Numbered from the stretch's first letter, positions 26,359-34,020 are shown. The stretch: 36,405 nt of DNA from Candidatus Cloacimonadota bacterium (GCA_021736135.1 JAIPGO010000034.1:1-36405); one strand, 5' to 3'. Notes: generated by a model not told the origin, from the letters alone. Numbers and translations: made by a program.

Positions 26359-28161
26359 TTAACCGACCTCGGTTAAATCAAAACTACTCTGTATCTTCCA
26401 TATCCGCTGATAGATCCCCGGCTGCAAGATCAATTCCTGATGGGTGCCACTTTGAGTGATTTTCCCTTCTTCCAGAACGTATATCCGGTCTGCTTCCGAG
26501 ATCGTGGTCAGCCTGTGTGAAATAATGATCGTTGTCACCTGCTGCTGACGTTCCCGCAAACGCTCACGTATCCGCCTGTCGGTTTCCGTATCTACTGCCG
26601 AAAGCGAATCATCAAAGATCAGTATCGGACTTTCCTGCAGCAGTGTGCGAGCCATAGCGATCCGCTGTTTCTGTCCACCGCTTAAGGTCACGCCGCGTTC
26701 ACCGACCAGCGTCTCATAGCCTTTATCAAATTCATTGATCACTTCATGCACCGCTGCCTGCTCTGCTGCTTTCACGATTCCTTCCCGGGAAAATTCCCGC
26801 TCCCTTATACCGATGTTTTCCTCTATCGATCTGGAAAACAGGAATGGTTCCTGCAGTACGATGCCGATATTCCGGCGAATGTAGTGCTTATCCATATCTT
26901 TTAATTCTTTACCATCAATCAATATTGAGCCTTTCTGATATTCATATAACCGCGGCAGCAGATGCACAAGACTTGATTTCCCGGAACCCGTAGCTCCCAA
27001 AAAAGCCACTGTCTCTCCTGCCTTGATCTTCAGGCTTACGCCCTTCAGAACCGGTTTTTCTGCATCATAACCAAACCACACATCATTAAACTCAATATCT
27101 CCCTTCACCGGCTGTCCTTCTGCTGAGCCCAGGTCTTCCTCAGCCTCTTGCAATATTTCATCTATTCTGCCAATGGATACTACGCTTTTACTCACATCCA
27201 CCAGGATTCTGCCCAAGGAACGGAAGGGCCAGATCAGCATTCCGATATAAGAACTGAATGCCATCATCGTTCCCAGAGTTATCTTTCCCGTTGCCGCCAG
27301 CCAGGTGGCTATGGATATCACCAGCACCATCTGCATTCCGCATAAAAGGTCGGAAAATGACCAGAACATCGCCAGATGTTTCATCATCCGGTAAAGTTCA
27401 CGCGTATAACCGCCATTTCTTTCTTCAAATTTCCCGATCTCAAAATTCTGCGCTGCAAATGCCCGTACTACGCGCACTCCTGTTACATTTTCCTGAATCA
27501 CGCTGTGCATCTTGCTTTCCGCTTTTTCCACCTGCTCAAATACATTCCGTATGCGACGGTAGAATATAAATGAAAATGCCATTATAAATGGCATAAACAC
27601 CATTGACATCAAAGTAAGTTTCCAGCTCATCGGCAGCATAAAACTCATGGCAAAGGAAAACATAAAAACCGTTCTGCCTATTTCCACCAGTTGCATCGCC
27701 AGCATCCGGCGAACCGTCTCAATATCGGAGGTACTTCGCTGGATCAGGTCGCCCGTTTCCACTTTCTGGTGATAACTGAAAGGCAGCTTCTGAATATGAT
27801 CATATAACCGGTTCCTGATATTTTTCGCTATATTCTCGGAAGCACTGGCGCTCCACTTGCCCTTTAAGAACTGTGATAGCCCCTGCACAACCGCCAGAAT
27901 CACGAGTATCAATCCGCAGATCCAAAGATTAGCACTCAGATGCTCCCTGCCTCCCAGCCCATCAAAGATACCCTTGATCAAAGGATCAATCCAGGTCTTG
28001 GTTTCCAGCGCTGCTTTACCAATAATGTTATCAACCGTGATCCGCAAGACAAGAGGCCAGACGAAGTTTACCAGCGCTGCCACTGCCACTGCTATGATCG
28101 CAAATATGTATAAATGTCTCTCTCCCCGCATCAAGCTCCATAATCTTTTCAAATTCTTCAT
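26359..28161 (-). CDS. ABC exporter half-transporter, MdlA-like (degenerate Walker B)
   Basis: The protein has 600 residues. Transmembrane domain about 17-325; Walker A 'GATGSGKSS' (389-397), Q-loop 'VLQEPFLFSRS', intact signature 'LSGGQKQR' (493-500), Walker B 'ILIFDDSLSAVD' where Asp518 replaces the catalytic Glu, His549. The Asp-for-Glu change is the mark of the inactive half in heterodimeric exporters (TM287/288, BmrC/BmrD, MdlA/MdlB). It should pair with the next gene's product. The start at 28161 has GGAGG 10 bp upstream. The frame is open 43 codons further, to 28290, but that stretch is made of two terminators and is non-coding. Expression is probably governed by the leader at 28183-28379. 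Confidence 0.94.
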   Translation of the reverse strand: MKNLKRLWSLMRGERHLYIFAIIAVAVAALVNFVWPLVLRITVDNIIGKAALETKTWIDPLIKGIFDGLGGREHLSANLWICGLILVILAVVQGLSQFLKGKWSASASENIAKNIRNRLYDHIQKLPFSYHQKVETGDLIQRSTSDIETVRRMLAMQLVEIGRTVFMFSFAMSFMLPMSWKLTLMSMVFMPFIMAFSFIFYRRIRNVFEQVEKAESKMHSVIQENVTGVRVVRAFAAQNFEIGKFEERNGGYTRELYRMMKHLAMFWSFSDLLCGMQMVLVISIATWLAATGKITLGTMMAFSSYIGMLIWPFRSLGRILVDVSKSVVSIGRIDEILQEAEEDLGSAEGQPVKGDIEFNDVWFGYDAEKPVLKGVSLKIKAGETVAFLGATGSGKSSLVHLLPRLYEYQKGSILIDGKELKDMDKHYIRRNIGIVLQEPFLFSRSIEENIGIREREFSREGIVKAAEQAAVHEVINEFDKGYETLVGERGVTLSGGQKQRIAMARTLLQESPILIFDDSLSAVDTETDRRIRERLRERQQQVTTIIISHRLTTISEADRIYVLEEGKITQSGTHQELILQPGIYQRIWKIQSSFDLTEVG

Positions 28162-28182
28162 CGTAATAATACCTCCATAAAC

Positions 28183-28219
28183 AAAAAATCCCGCGGACCT
28201 GAATTCCACGGGATTTTTT
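28183..28219 (-). terminator. Intrinsic terminator 2 of the ABC-operon leader (segments 5:6)
   Basis: On the minus strand ATCCCGTGGA (28214-28205) pairs with TCCGCGGGAT (28197-28188) around a 7-nt loop, with one G-U pair. Six T's (28188-28183) follow, and flanking A's can lengthen the stem. It ends about 8 nt before the GGAGG of the ABC gene, so it can only be regulatory. The A- and T-flanks make it workable on both strands. Confidence 0.88.
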
Positions 28220-28222
28220 GAT

Positions 28223-28273
28223 AAAAAAAGGGTGGAACCCAGGCGTTTTACTTCTGACGCTTCCGGTTCCACC
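28223..28273 (-). terminator. Intrinsic terminator 1 of the ABC-operon leader (segments 3:4)
   Basis: On the minus strand GGTGGAACC (28273-28265) pairs perfectly with GGTTCCACC (28239-28231). An inner GCGT/ACGC stem follows (28260-28257, 28246-28243), then seven T's (28229-28223). This is a strong rho-independent terminator located after a leader ORF and before the ABC gene. Confidence 0.88.
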
Positions 28274-28343
28274 AATATATTTTCTGCCAAGGGCAGCTAA
28301 TTATCAATAAATTACTTCTATTTAAAAAGCAAACCGGTTGCGT

Positions 28344-28379
28344 TTAGTTGTTACGCAATCTCACTGTAAAATTCATCAT
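28344..28379 (-). CDS. Leader peptide MMNFTVRLRNN with Arg-Leu-Arg motif
   Basis: An 11-codon ORF (ATG at 28379, TAA at 28346-28344) has an excellent ribosome-binding site, AAGGAG, at 28392-28387, 7 nt before the ATG. Codons 7-9 are Arg-Leu-Arg, the motif that defines one class of macrolide-arrest leader peptides (ErmDL type), where the drug-bound ribosome stops with Leu in the P site and Arg in the A site. Codons 8-9 are exactly segment 1 of the attenuator. The peptide itself probably has no function; its translation does. A second ATG directly follows the first. An amino-acid (Arg/Asn) attenuation peptide is the main alternative. Confidence 0.75.
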   Translation of the reverse strand: MMNFTVRLRNN

Positions 28380-28628
28380 GTTTATACTCCTTCAAATTTA
28401 TTTGGGGACAATTTCTTTTTCCCTTTCCCACCTGTCAATAGAAAAAAATTCCACGATATCCAAAGCGATTGCCGATTGGCTGAAAGTAAATCGGTGATTA
28501 CAGATTAATTCTTAAATTTGCTTAGTGTAATTTGTACATCTACGGCTATTTTTTTTGAATTCTGGATTTATTTTATATTGACAAGATTACACATAATTCC
28601 ACTTCCTATTATATATTAGGGGGAACTA
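28380..28628. other. Divergent spacer between the ABC leader and the RDD gene
   Basis: Apart from the leader ribosome-binding site and its candidate promoter, there is a CCGATT...AATCGG dyad near 28472-28493. AT-rich -10-like boxes (TATTAT/TATATT, 28607-28617) lie just before the AGGGGG ribosome-binding site of the RDD gene, without a good -35. I see no gene here. Confidence 0.45.
28410..28438 (-). promoter_or_regulatory. Candidate promoter of the ABC/hflX gene string
   Basis: A perfect TTGACA (28438-28433) is followed after 17 bp by GAAATT (28415-28410), a poor -10. It lies about 31 bp upstream of the leader ORF start, the right place for the leader transcript. The weak -10 keeps confidence low. 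Confidence 0.4.
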
Positions 28629-30455
28629 ATGGAAACAGGTAAATCAAATTTCTCTGCTGGTCTGCAAAGACTGGTCGCATTTATCATTGATAAGGTTGTA
28701 ATAATACTCTTTTATTTTGTATCTTTTCTGCTGCTGAAAGGTGTTTTCTACCCAATGTTTGTATGTGGAACAGGTATTTACTTTGCCCTGACGATGGTAA
28801 TATTGGTGATTCCATCACTGTATTTTATCTTAATGTGGCGCTTCTTTGGAGCGAGCGTTGGTATGTTTGCTCTGAAATTACGCATTGTGGAGTATAAAAC
28901 GGGTCACAAGCCCTCATTATTAACCTCACTCAAACGTATTGTCGTGTTCTATTTGTCCTTTTTTTCTTTCCTGGTTGGATATTTATGGCTTCTCTGGGAC
29001 AGCCGCAGGCAAAACTGGGCAGATAAGCTTTCCGGCACGTTGATCTTATGCCTTAATGAAAGCCCTTCTGAAGCCAGTCAAAAAGACATCAAAGCCTGGC
29101 AAACAGGGAAAATCCTTTTTTACATCACAATTTTGATCTTTATAATATTGAACGTTTTCTGGCAATATGAGCAGCAATTACTTCCGGAAGCAGAGATGGC
29201 AATCCGTGATTATTCACCGGAAGATAACCCGCGAGCAAATGGCTTTTATGAATTATACTCTTTTAGTTCGGCTGACAGCATAGATACTTTTGAAGCAGGC
29301 TTTGAGGAAGTGACCAGAGTTAATGATGCCAACATTGAATTTTACAAATCTTTCGGCTTTTTGGGTCCGAAGTATAAGGTAGAAACCGGATCATTGAAAC
29401 AACCCGATATGATTGAAGGTCTTGAAATATTACAGGAACTTTTTATGGCAGAAAACGTCATTGCAGCAATCCGGACAAATAGTGAAATGATACAGCAAAA
29501 TATGCAGCGCTATGATTATCTGGAAGAGCGTTATAATCGCATTCCAAACTACGAATATATCAATAACCCCGTGTTTCAGGATTTCTTCGTAAACATCACC
29601 TCCTTTATGCCACTCATATTATTTCACCGTTTATACTGCGCAGACATTGTTCTCAAATATGTTAATGGTGACCGGCAGAATGCCGTGGCAAGACTGGAAA
29701 AGAATATGGCTGTAAGTAGAGTGATAGTGCAACAGGCAGACAATATGCTGCTCAAACTTGTGGGAAACGTCTTGTACCGCGTCAGTTTGAGCACCTGTGA
29801 AGAACTGATAAACTATGAGGAAACCATAGACCCGCTGCTTACTGAATCCGTATTAAATTATTCGCCACTGTCTGCAAAAGAAATTAGTTTTAGAAAAGCC
29901 TTTATGGGAGAATATGACTTAGCAGTTGCTCCTTATGTAAGAAATCTTCATTCTCCCAGGGGATTTCTTGACCTGAAGGTTGACAGAGAAGATGTTCAGA
30001 AAGCTAATCCACTTTTAGTGAAAGCAAATCAAATGTTGAACTATAGAATTCAAAGATTTGAAAATCTGAGTGAACTTTCGGAACTGCCTGTGCAAGATTT
30101 TTACAGGAAATTCGGTACAATAGAAAATGTGCCCATCCACTGGATCAACTACATAAATAATCCGATTGGCTTGATAATGTCTCTAACTTCTGACAATCAG
30201 GGTTATCTAAATCATCTACCATTGCCGCACGATAATCAAATACATCAGAATATGCTGAAAGCAGCAGCAGCCATAAAAGCAAACAAAATATCAGAAAAAG
30301 ATATCCCCGGATTTCTGGAAGAAAATAAAGCTAACTGGGGTAATTTCTATACAGGCGAAGCCCTGAACTGGGATGCAGCCACCAAAGAATTATCATTTAC
30401 TGGACCACTCCAGGAACAAAAAGCAGATGAGCGAATATTGAAACTAAAGCTATGA
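28629..30455 (+). CDS. RDD-family membrane protein with large uncharacterised C-terminal domain
   Basis: The protein has 608 residues. Residues 10-145 are an RDD domain: 'LQRLVAFIIDKVV' with the conserved Arg and Asp, helices at about 16-42 and 50-72, 'FGASVGMFALKLRIVE', and 'WDSRRQNWADKLSGT' with the final Asp. One more helix lies at about 160-180. The remaining about 420 residues are soluble, rich in Asn/Tyr/Glu and helical, and I recognise no family. The domain may be extracytoplasmic if the last helix is a single crossing. RDD proteins are linked to ion or compatible-solute transport, but many are unassigned. The ribosome-binding site AGGGGGAA precedes the ATG. The gene stands alone, divergent from the ABC operon. 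Confidence 0.82.
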   Translation: METGKSNFSAGLQRLVAFIIDKVVIILFYFVSFLLLKGVFYPMFVCGTGIYFALTMVILVIPSLYFILMWRFFGASVGMFALKLRIVEYKTGHKPSLLTSLKRIVVFYLSFFSFLVGYLWLLWDSRRQNWADKLSGTLILCLNESPSEASQKDIKAWQTGKILFYITILIFIILNVFWQYEQQLLPEAEMAIRDYSPEDNPRANGFYELYSFSSADSIDTFEAGFEEVTRVNDANIEFYKSFGFLGPKYKVETGSLKQPDMIEGLEILQELFMAENVIAAIRTNSEMIQQNMQRYDYLEERYNRIPNYEYINNPVFQDFFVNITSFMPLILFHRLYCADIVLKYVNGDRQNAVARLEKNMAVSRVIVQQADNMLLKLVGNVLYRVSLSTCEELINYEETIDPLLTESVLNYSPLSAKEISFRKAFMGEYDLAVAPYVRNLHSPRGFLDLKVDREDVQKANPLLVKANQMLNYRIQRFENLSELSELPVQDFYRKFGTIENVPIHWINYINNPIGLIMSLTSDNQGYLNHLPLPHDNQIHQNMLKAAAAIKANKISEKDIPGFLEENKANWGNFYTGEALNWDAATKELSFTGPLQEQKADERILKLKL

Positions 30456-30495
30456 TCATTCATCGTAGATGATATTTATTTATAGAGAAATATGA

Positions 30496-30553
30496 AATAA
30501 ACATCCCCTACTCCAAAATCGGTTTCGCCGATTTTGGGGTGGGGATGTTTATT
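30496..30553. terminator. Very strong hairpin between convergent genes, likely bidirectional terminator
   Basis: Arms AATAAACATCCCC...CCAAAATCGG and CCGATTTTGG...GGGGATGTTTATT form an almost perfect stem of about 25 bp. One bulged base and one or two mismatches lie mid-stem, and the loop is TTTCG-like. It sits between the RDD gene (plus) and the nucleotidyltransferase gene (minus). The A/T-rich stem ends give U-rich tails in both directions, though short. Confidence 0.7.
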
Positions 30554-30574
30554 AGTTATTCAGACAAGCACTAT

Positions 30575-30883
30575 CTAATCAATTGAAATACCTGATACTA
30601 AGATTTCTTCCAGGAAAGGGTTGATATCATTCAAATCATTCTTTTCAAAGGGATGTGGCTCAATTCGAAGATCAAATTTCCTTCTCAATTTCATTAGAGT
30701 TATCTGCATTTCAATGGCATCAGCAAGTTCATTAAATATAAACGCAATATCGATATCACTTTCGAGACGTGCAGTCACCTTAGCATAAGATCCAAAAAGA
30801 TAAGCACTGGAAATTTGAAAGTTCTCTGCTAAAAGAAAGGCATAATACTTCTTCGCAATTTCTATAATTTCTCTTTTAACCAT
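30575..30883 (-). CDS. Minimal nucleotidyltransferase (MNT/MntA-like)
   Basis: The 102-residue pol-beta-type nucleotidyltransferase has the active-site signature 'LFGSYAKVTARLESDIDIAF' (29-48): Gly31-Ser32, and Asp43/Asp45 as metal ligands, with Asp71 in 'FDLRIEP' a likely third carboxylate. Proteins of this size normally act as the antitoxin of HEPN-MNT modules, transferring AMP to the HEPN RNase. No HEPN gene is present on either side here, so it is an orphan, or its partner has been lost. The ribosome-binding site GAGGAGAT lies before the ATG. A 26-codon open tail in another frame that overlaps the start might be a remnant of an upstream partner; that is weak. Confidence 0.88.
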   Translation of the reverse strand: MVKREIIEIAKKYYAFLLAENFQISSAYLFGSYAKVTARLESDIDIAFIFNELADAIEMQITLMKLRRKFDLRIEPHPFEKNDLNDINPFLEEILVSGISID

Positions 30884-30972
30884 TCAAATATCTCCTCAAT
30901 ATTATTTGTCCACCCGAAGAAGAAATCCAGTAATCTACAAAGTTAACTCTGTTAACGGGGTTCAAAAATCTT

Positions 30973-33900
30973 CTATTTCAACAAAATCAGCTTCTTCATC
31001 TCGCATCTTTCACCACTTCTAAAACTCACCAGATAAACTCCGCTACCCATCATCTTACCAGAATCATTTTTCCCGTCCCAGACAACAGAATTTATTTTAC
31101 ATTTTACATTTTCAATTTTCCATTTGCGGATGCGTTGCCCTTTTAAATTGTAAATGCATAACTCTGTGTTCTCTGTGCTCTCTGCCTGCCACGTCGTAGT
31201 ACCACGAAGGCTGGTGGTGGTAAAAAAAGAAATTGTTGTTTCCGGATTGAAAGGATTAGGGTAAATACTAATTTTCAATTTTACATTTTCAATTTTCAAT
31301 TCGTCAGTATTGACGATTCCATATTCCAGAGCGCCCATATCAGGTGCAGATCCGAAATAATCGTTTTCATGAAAGGCCGCGAACACCTCACCTTCATATT
31401 CAAACCAGGCTATACCAGCATCAATACACGGTGAATCAACCATCAGAGAATAATCTCCTGACTCCGGATCATTGAACATCGGGGCATCATCAATATTTCC
31501 TTCCAGCCCGATTATTTCTCCCTGACCATAATTTACTATTCCATCAAGTCCACCCTCAATATCAGAATAAGCAACAATTAAAGTGTGGATTACATCAGAA
31601 TCACAAATTATCTCAGCTTGAGTATCCTGCCACATCAGGCAGTTTACCAGAACTGCACTTCCCCCATCCATACAATAAATTCCACCCCCAAATATAGCTG
31701 AATTATGCGAAAAAGTGACATTCGCTAATATTGGTCTGGATTCAGAAGTGCAGAACATCCCGCCCCCCATTTGCGCTGAATTCCCAGCAATGATCAGGTT
31801 AAGCAAATACGGACTCGCATACATGCAATAGATGCCTCCACCAAAAGTTGTGCTATAACCACCTGTAATTGTTAAATTACTGATTTTAACATTTTCCACC
31901 TGATATATAAAGATAACATTTGCCGTGCCGTCAGCGTCAAGAATCACATTAGCTGCTTCAGTTCCTGAAAGCGAGACATTAGAAGGCAGATTTACCGGAA
32001 AATATTCACCATTGCTGCCGGGACTATAAATACCTTCCGCAAGATAAATGGTATGAGGATCCAGGCTGTCTGCCATAATTACAGAACAGGCAAATTGGAT
32101 TGTCTTCAGGGGATTTTCAGGATCTAATCCACTATTATTATTATCTCCCAACGGAGACACGTACAAGTCTGCACTTACCTGTTCCTGTAAGCCGTGCAGG
32201 ATATCAAAACTGAAATTCTCCAGCGGTGATGCCTGAAAATCAGTGGGATTCATTACTGTAAATGTATCAACTATCACGCTAACAGCATCAGTGGAATATA
32301 AATCACTCCCACTCTCGCGGTTATTGGTGTTGTTCAGGTAAATATTACAGCGATTTTCATTACTGAACTCTACTTCAGAACTAAGATCAAGATGAATGCC
32401 CCCACCAAGATTTGCTATATTGTATGTTATCGTAACATTTGCAAAAGCCGGGCTGCAATTCCCTTTAAGACATACTCCACCTCCTGTTCTGGCACTATTA
32501 TTCCTGATCATTACATTGGTCAGGTTTGGGCTTGAACTCAGGCAAAAAAGACCTCCCCCGGAAAGTCTCGCTGAATTATTGAGTATGTGTAAATTATTTA
32601 AAAATATATTATTAAAGCCCTGAAAATATATTCCCCCTCCCCAGCCATCTGCGTAATTATTGATTACTGTGATATTCTCCAAAATCAAATTTGTTTCCAG
32701 ACAATATATCCCTCCGCCATTCTTGTCACCATAACCATTAGTAACCGTTAGATCGCAAACGGTAACATTTTCTGCCTGATCAATCATGATCACTCTGCCC
32801 GTGTTCTCTGCATCTAATATCACTTCTGTTTCACCTGTTCCGCAAAGGGAAACGTTAGCCGGTATATTTATCGGGAAAAACTCACCATTAACAGATGGAC
32901 TATAAATCCCTGCAGAAAGATATATCGTATGAGGGTCTACACTACTCGCCTGAATTATCGAACAGGCATATTGTACCGTTTTTAAAGGATTTGCGGCATC
33001 CAGACCTGTATTGTGATTATCTCCCTGCGGAGATACATAAAGATCGGCGCTAACCTGCTCCTGCAATCCATGCAAGATGTCAAAACTGAAATTCTCCAGA
33101 GGTGCTGCATGAAAATCAGAGGGATTTAACACCGTAAAAGTATCTACTATCACATCAATGGGACTGGTAAAATATATCTCACTCCCGTTTCCACGTCCTG
33201 ACACATTATTATAATACAAATTACAGCGATTCTCACTATCGAAAATTACTGAAGAGCCATAAGAATGATAACTGGCGATCCCACCCCCACTTGCACCGGC
33301 TGAGTTATTTGTGATAGTCACATTGGAAAGCGTACACATGCCAAAATTCCCGCAATAGATGCCGCCACCGGAACCAATTGCAGAATTGCCAGTTATCAGC
33401 ACATCTGTAAATATTACAGATTCGGTGCCAAAACAGTCTATCCCTCCGCCATTTCCAGAAGAAATATTATTAATGATCTTCACGTTCAGCAGATTTGTAT
33501 TGCTCCCACAGGATAAACCTCCCCCATACCATTCTGCCTGATTATCTCGGATTTCCAGGTTTTCTAAGCTGGCTTCTCCATCACAATAAATCCCGCCACC
33601 AAAAAAACCTGAGTTATCAATGACCAGCAAATTTTCCAAATGTGGTCCGGATTCAATCACATATATCCCGCCTCCGTCTTCAGCATTACCATCAGTTATA
33701 GTAAATCCCGTTAAAACAGTTGTAGAAGTCTCCCCACTTATAAAAGTTACCACACTCCCTTCCTGATTGCCGTTAATGATCGTCTGAGAAATATAACTCG
33801 TATCCTGAGTAGTATAAAACCACGAACCTAATATAATTGCCTTACCATTAAAATTAATATTCTCCACATAAGTTCCCGGTGCCACGATTACCTCATCCCC

Positions 33901-34020
33901 ATCTTCAGAAGCATCAATCCCCTCCTGAATTGTTGCATAGTCTTCCGGTATATTTATCGTCACAGCATAAATTGATAACGTCACACATACAAATAATAGA
34001 ATAAAATTTTTCTTTTTCAT
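30973..34020 (-). CDS. Secreted parallel beta-helix protein with C-terminal sorting domain
   Basis: The protein has 1015 residues from ATG 34020; a second ATG directly upstream (34023) and one at 34047 are in frame, but AAAGGGG fits 34020 best. Signal peptide 'MKKKNFILLFVCVTLSIYA'. 'INIPEDYATIQEGIDASEDGD' opens a right-handed parallel beta-helix built from 'N.S...GGGIYC' turns through most of the protein. A block of about 290 residues beginning 'VIVDTFTV.NP.DF' occurs twice. Near the end, 'SPCIDAGI' and 'PDMGALEYG' form a choice-of-anchor-type cap. The final about 90 residues, from 'ISIYPNPFNPETTISFF' to 'KKLILLK', are a Por/type-IX-type sorting domain for surface attachment. Polysaccharide binding or degradation is possible but no catalytic residues are identified. 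The sorting domain carries repeat-derived inserts. Confidence 0.9.
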   Translation of the reverse strand: MKKKNFILLFVCVTLSIYAVTINIPEDYATIQEGIDASEDGDEVIVAPGTYVENINFNGKAIILGSWFYTTQDTSYISQTIINGNQEGSVVTFISGETSTTVLTGFTITDGNAEDGGGIYVIESGPHLENLLVIDNSGFFGGGIYCDGEASLENLEIRDNQAEWYGGGLSCGSNTNLLNVKIINNISSGNGGGIDCFGTESVIFTDVLITGNSAIGSGGGIYCGNFGMCTLSNVTITNNSAGASGGGIASYHSYGSSVIFDSENRCNLYYNNVSGRGNGSEIYFTSPIDVIVDTFTVLNPSDFHAAPLENFSFDILHGLQEQVSADLYVSPQGDNHNTGLDAANPLKTVQYACSIIQASSVDPHTIYLSAGIYSPSVNGEFFPINIPANVSLCGTGETEVILDAENTGRVIMIDQAENVTVCDLTVTNGYGDKNGGGIYCLETNLILENITVINNYADGWGGGIYFQGFNNIFLNNLHILNNSARLSGGGLFCLSSSPNLTNVMIRNNSARTGGGVCLKGNCSPAFANVTITYNIANLGGGIHLDLSSEVEFSNENRCNIYLNNTNNRESGSDLYSTDAVSVIVDTFTVMNPTDFQASPLENFSFDILHGLQEQVSADLYVSPLGDNNNSGLDPENPLKTIQFACSVIMADSLDPHTIYLAEGIYSPGSNGEYFPVNLPSNVSLSGTEAANVILDADGTANVIFIYQVENVKISNLTITGGYSTTFGGGIYCMYASPYLLNLIIAGNSAQMGGGMFCTSESRPILANVTFSHNSAIFGGGIYCMDGGSAVLVNCLMWQDTQAEIICDSDVIHTLIVAYSDIEGGLDGIVNYGQGEIIGLEGNIDDAPMFNDPESGDYSLMVDSPCIDAGIAWFEYEGEVFAAFHENDYFGSAPDMGALEYGIVNTDELKIENVKLKISIYPNPFNPETTISFFTTTSLRGTTTWQAESTENTELCIYNLKGQRIRKWKIENVKCKINSVVWDGKNDSGKMMGSGVYLVSFRSGERCEMKKLILLK

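Larger units (their letters stand above)
28183..28379 (-). promoter_or_regulatory. Ribosome-sensed transcription attenuator with six alternately pairing segments
   Basis: Segments on the minus strand: 1 = TTGCGT (28358-28353, inside the leader ORF); 2 = ACGCAACCGGTT (28343-28332); 3 = GGTGGAACCGGAAGCGT (28273-28257); 4 = ACGCCTGGGTTCCACC (28246-28231); 5 = ATCCCGTGGAATTCAGG (28214-28198); 6 = TCCGCGGGAT (28197-28188). OFF pairs: 1:2 (6 bp), 3:4 and 5:6 (both terminators). ON pairs: 2 with 28268-28257 of segment 3 (10 of 12 positions), and 28243-28232 of segment 4 with 28209-28198 of segment 5 (12 of 12, two G-U). A ribosome paused on the Leu-Arg codons covers segment 1, frees 2 and so flips both terminators. 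This is seen by hand pairing, without energy calculation. Confidence 0.8.

Noticed and set aside
28162-28290. N-terminal extension of 43 residues for the first ABC half-transporter
   Set aside because: The open frame runs through two intrinsic terminators. A GGAGG ribosome-binding site and the family-typical N-terminus support the start at 28161.
28223-28290. T-box riboswitch (TGGAACCG resembles the T-box core TGGNACCGCG)
   Set aside because: No stem I with specifier loop precedes it, the spacing is filled by a leader ORF, the T-box core is imperfect, and the controlled genes are exporters, not tRNA-related. The TGGAACC is explained by terminator pairing with GGTTCCA.
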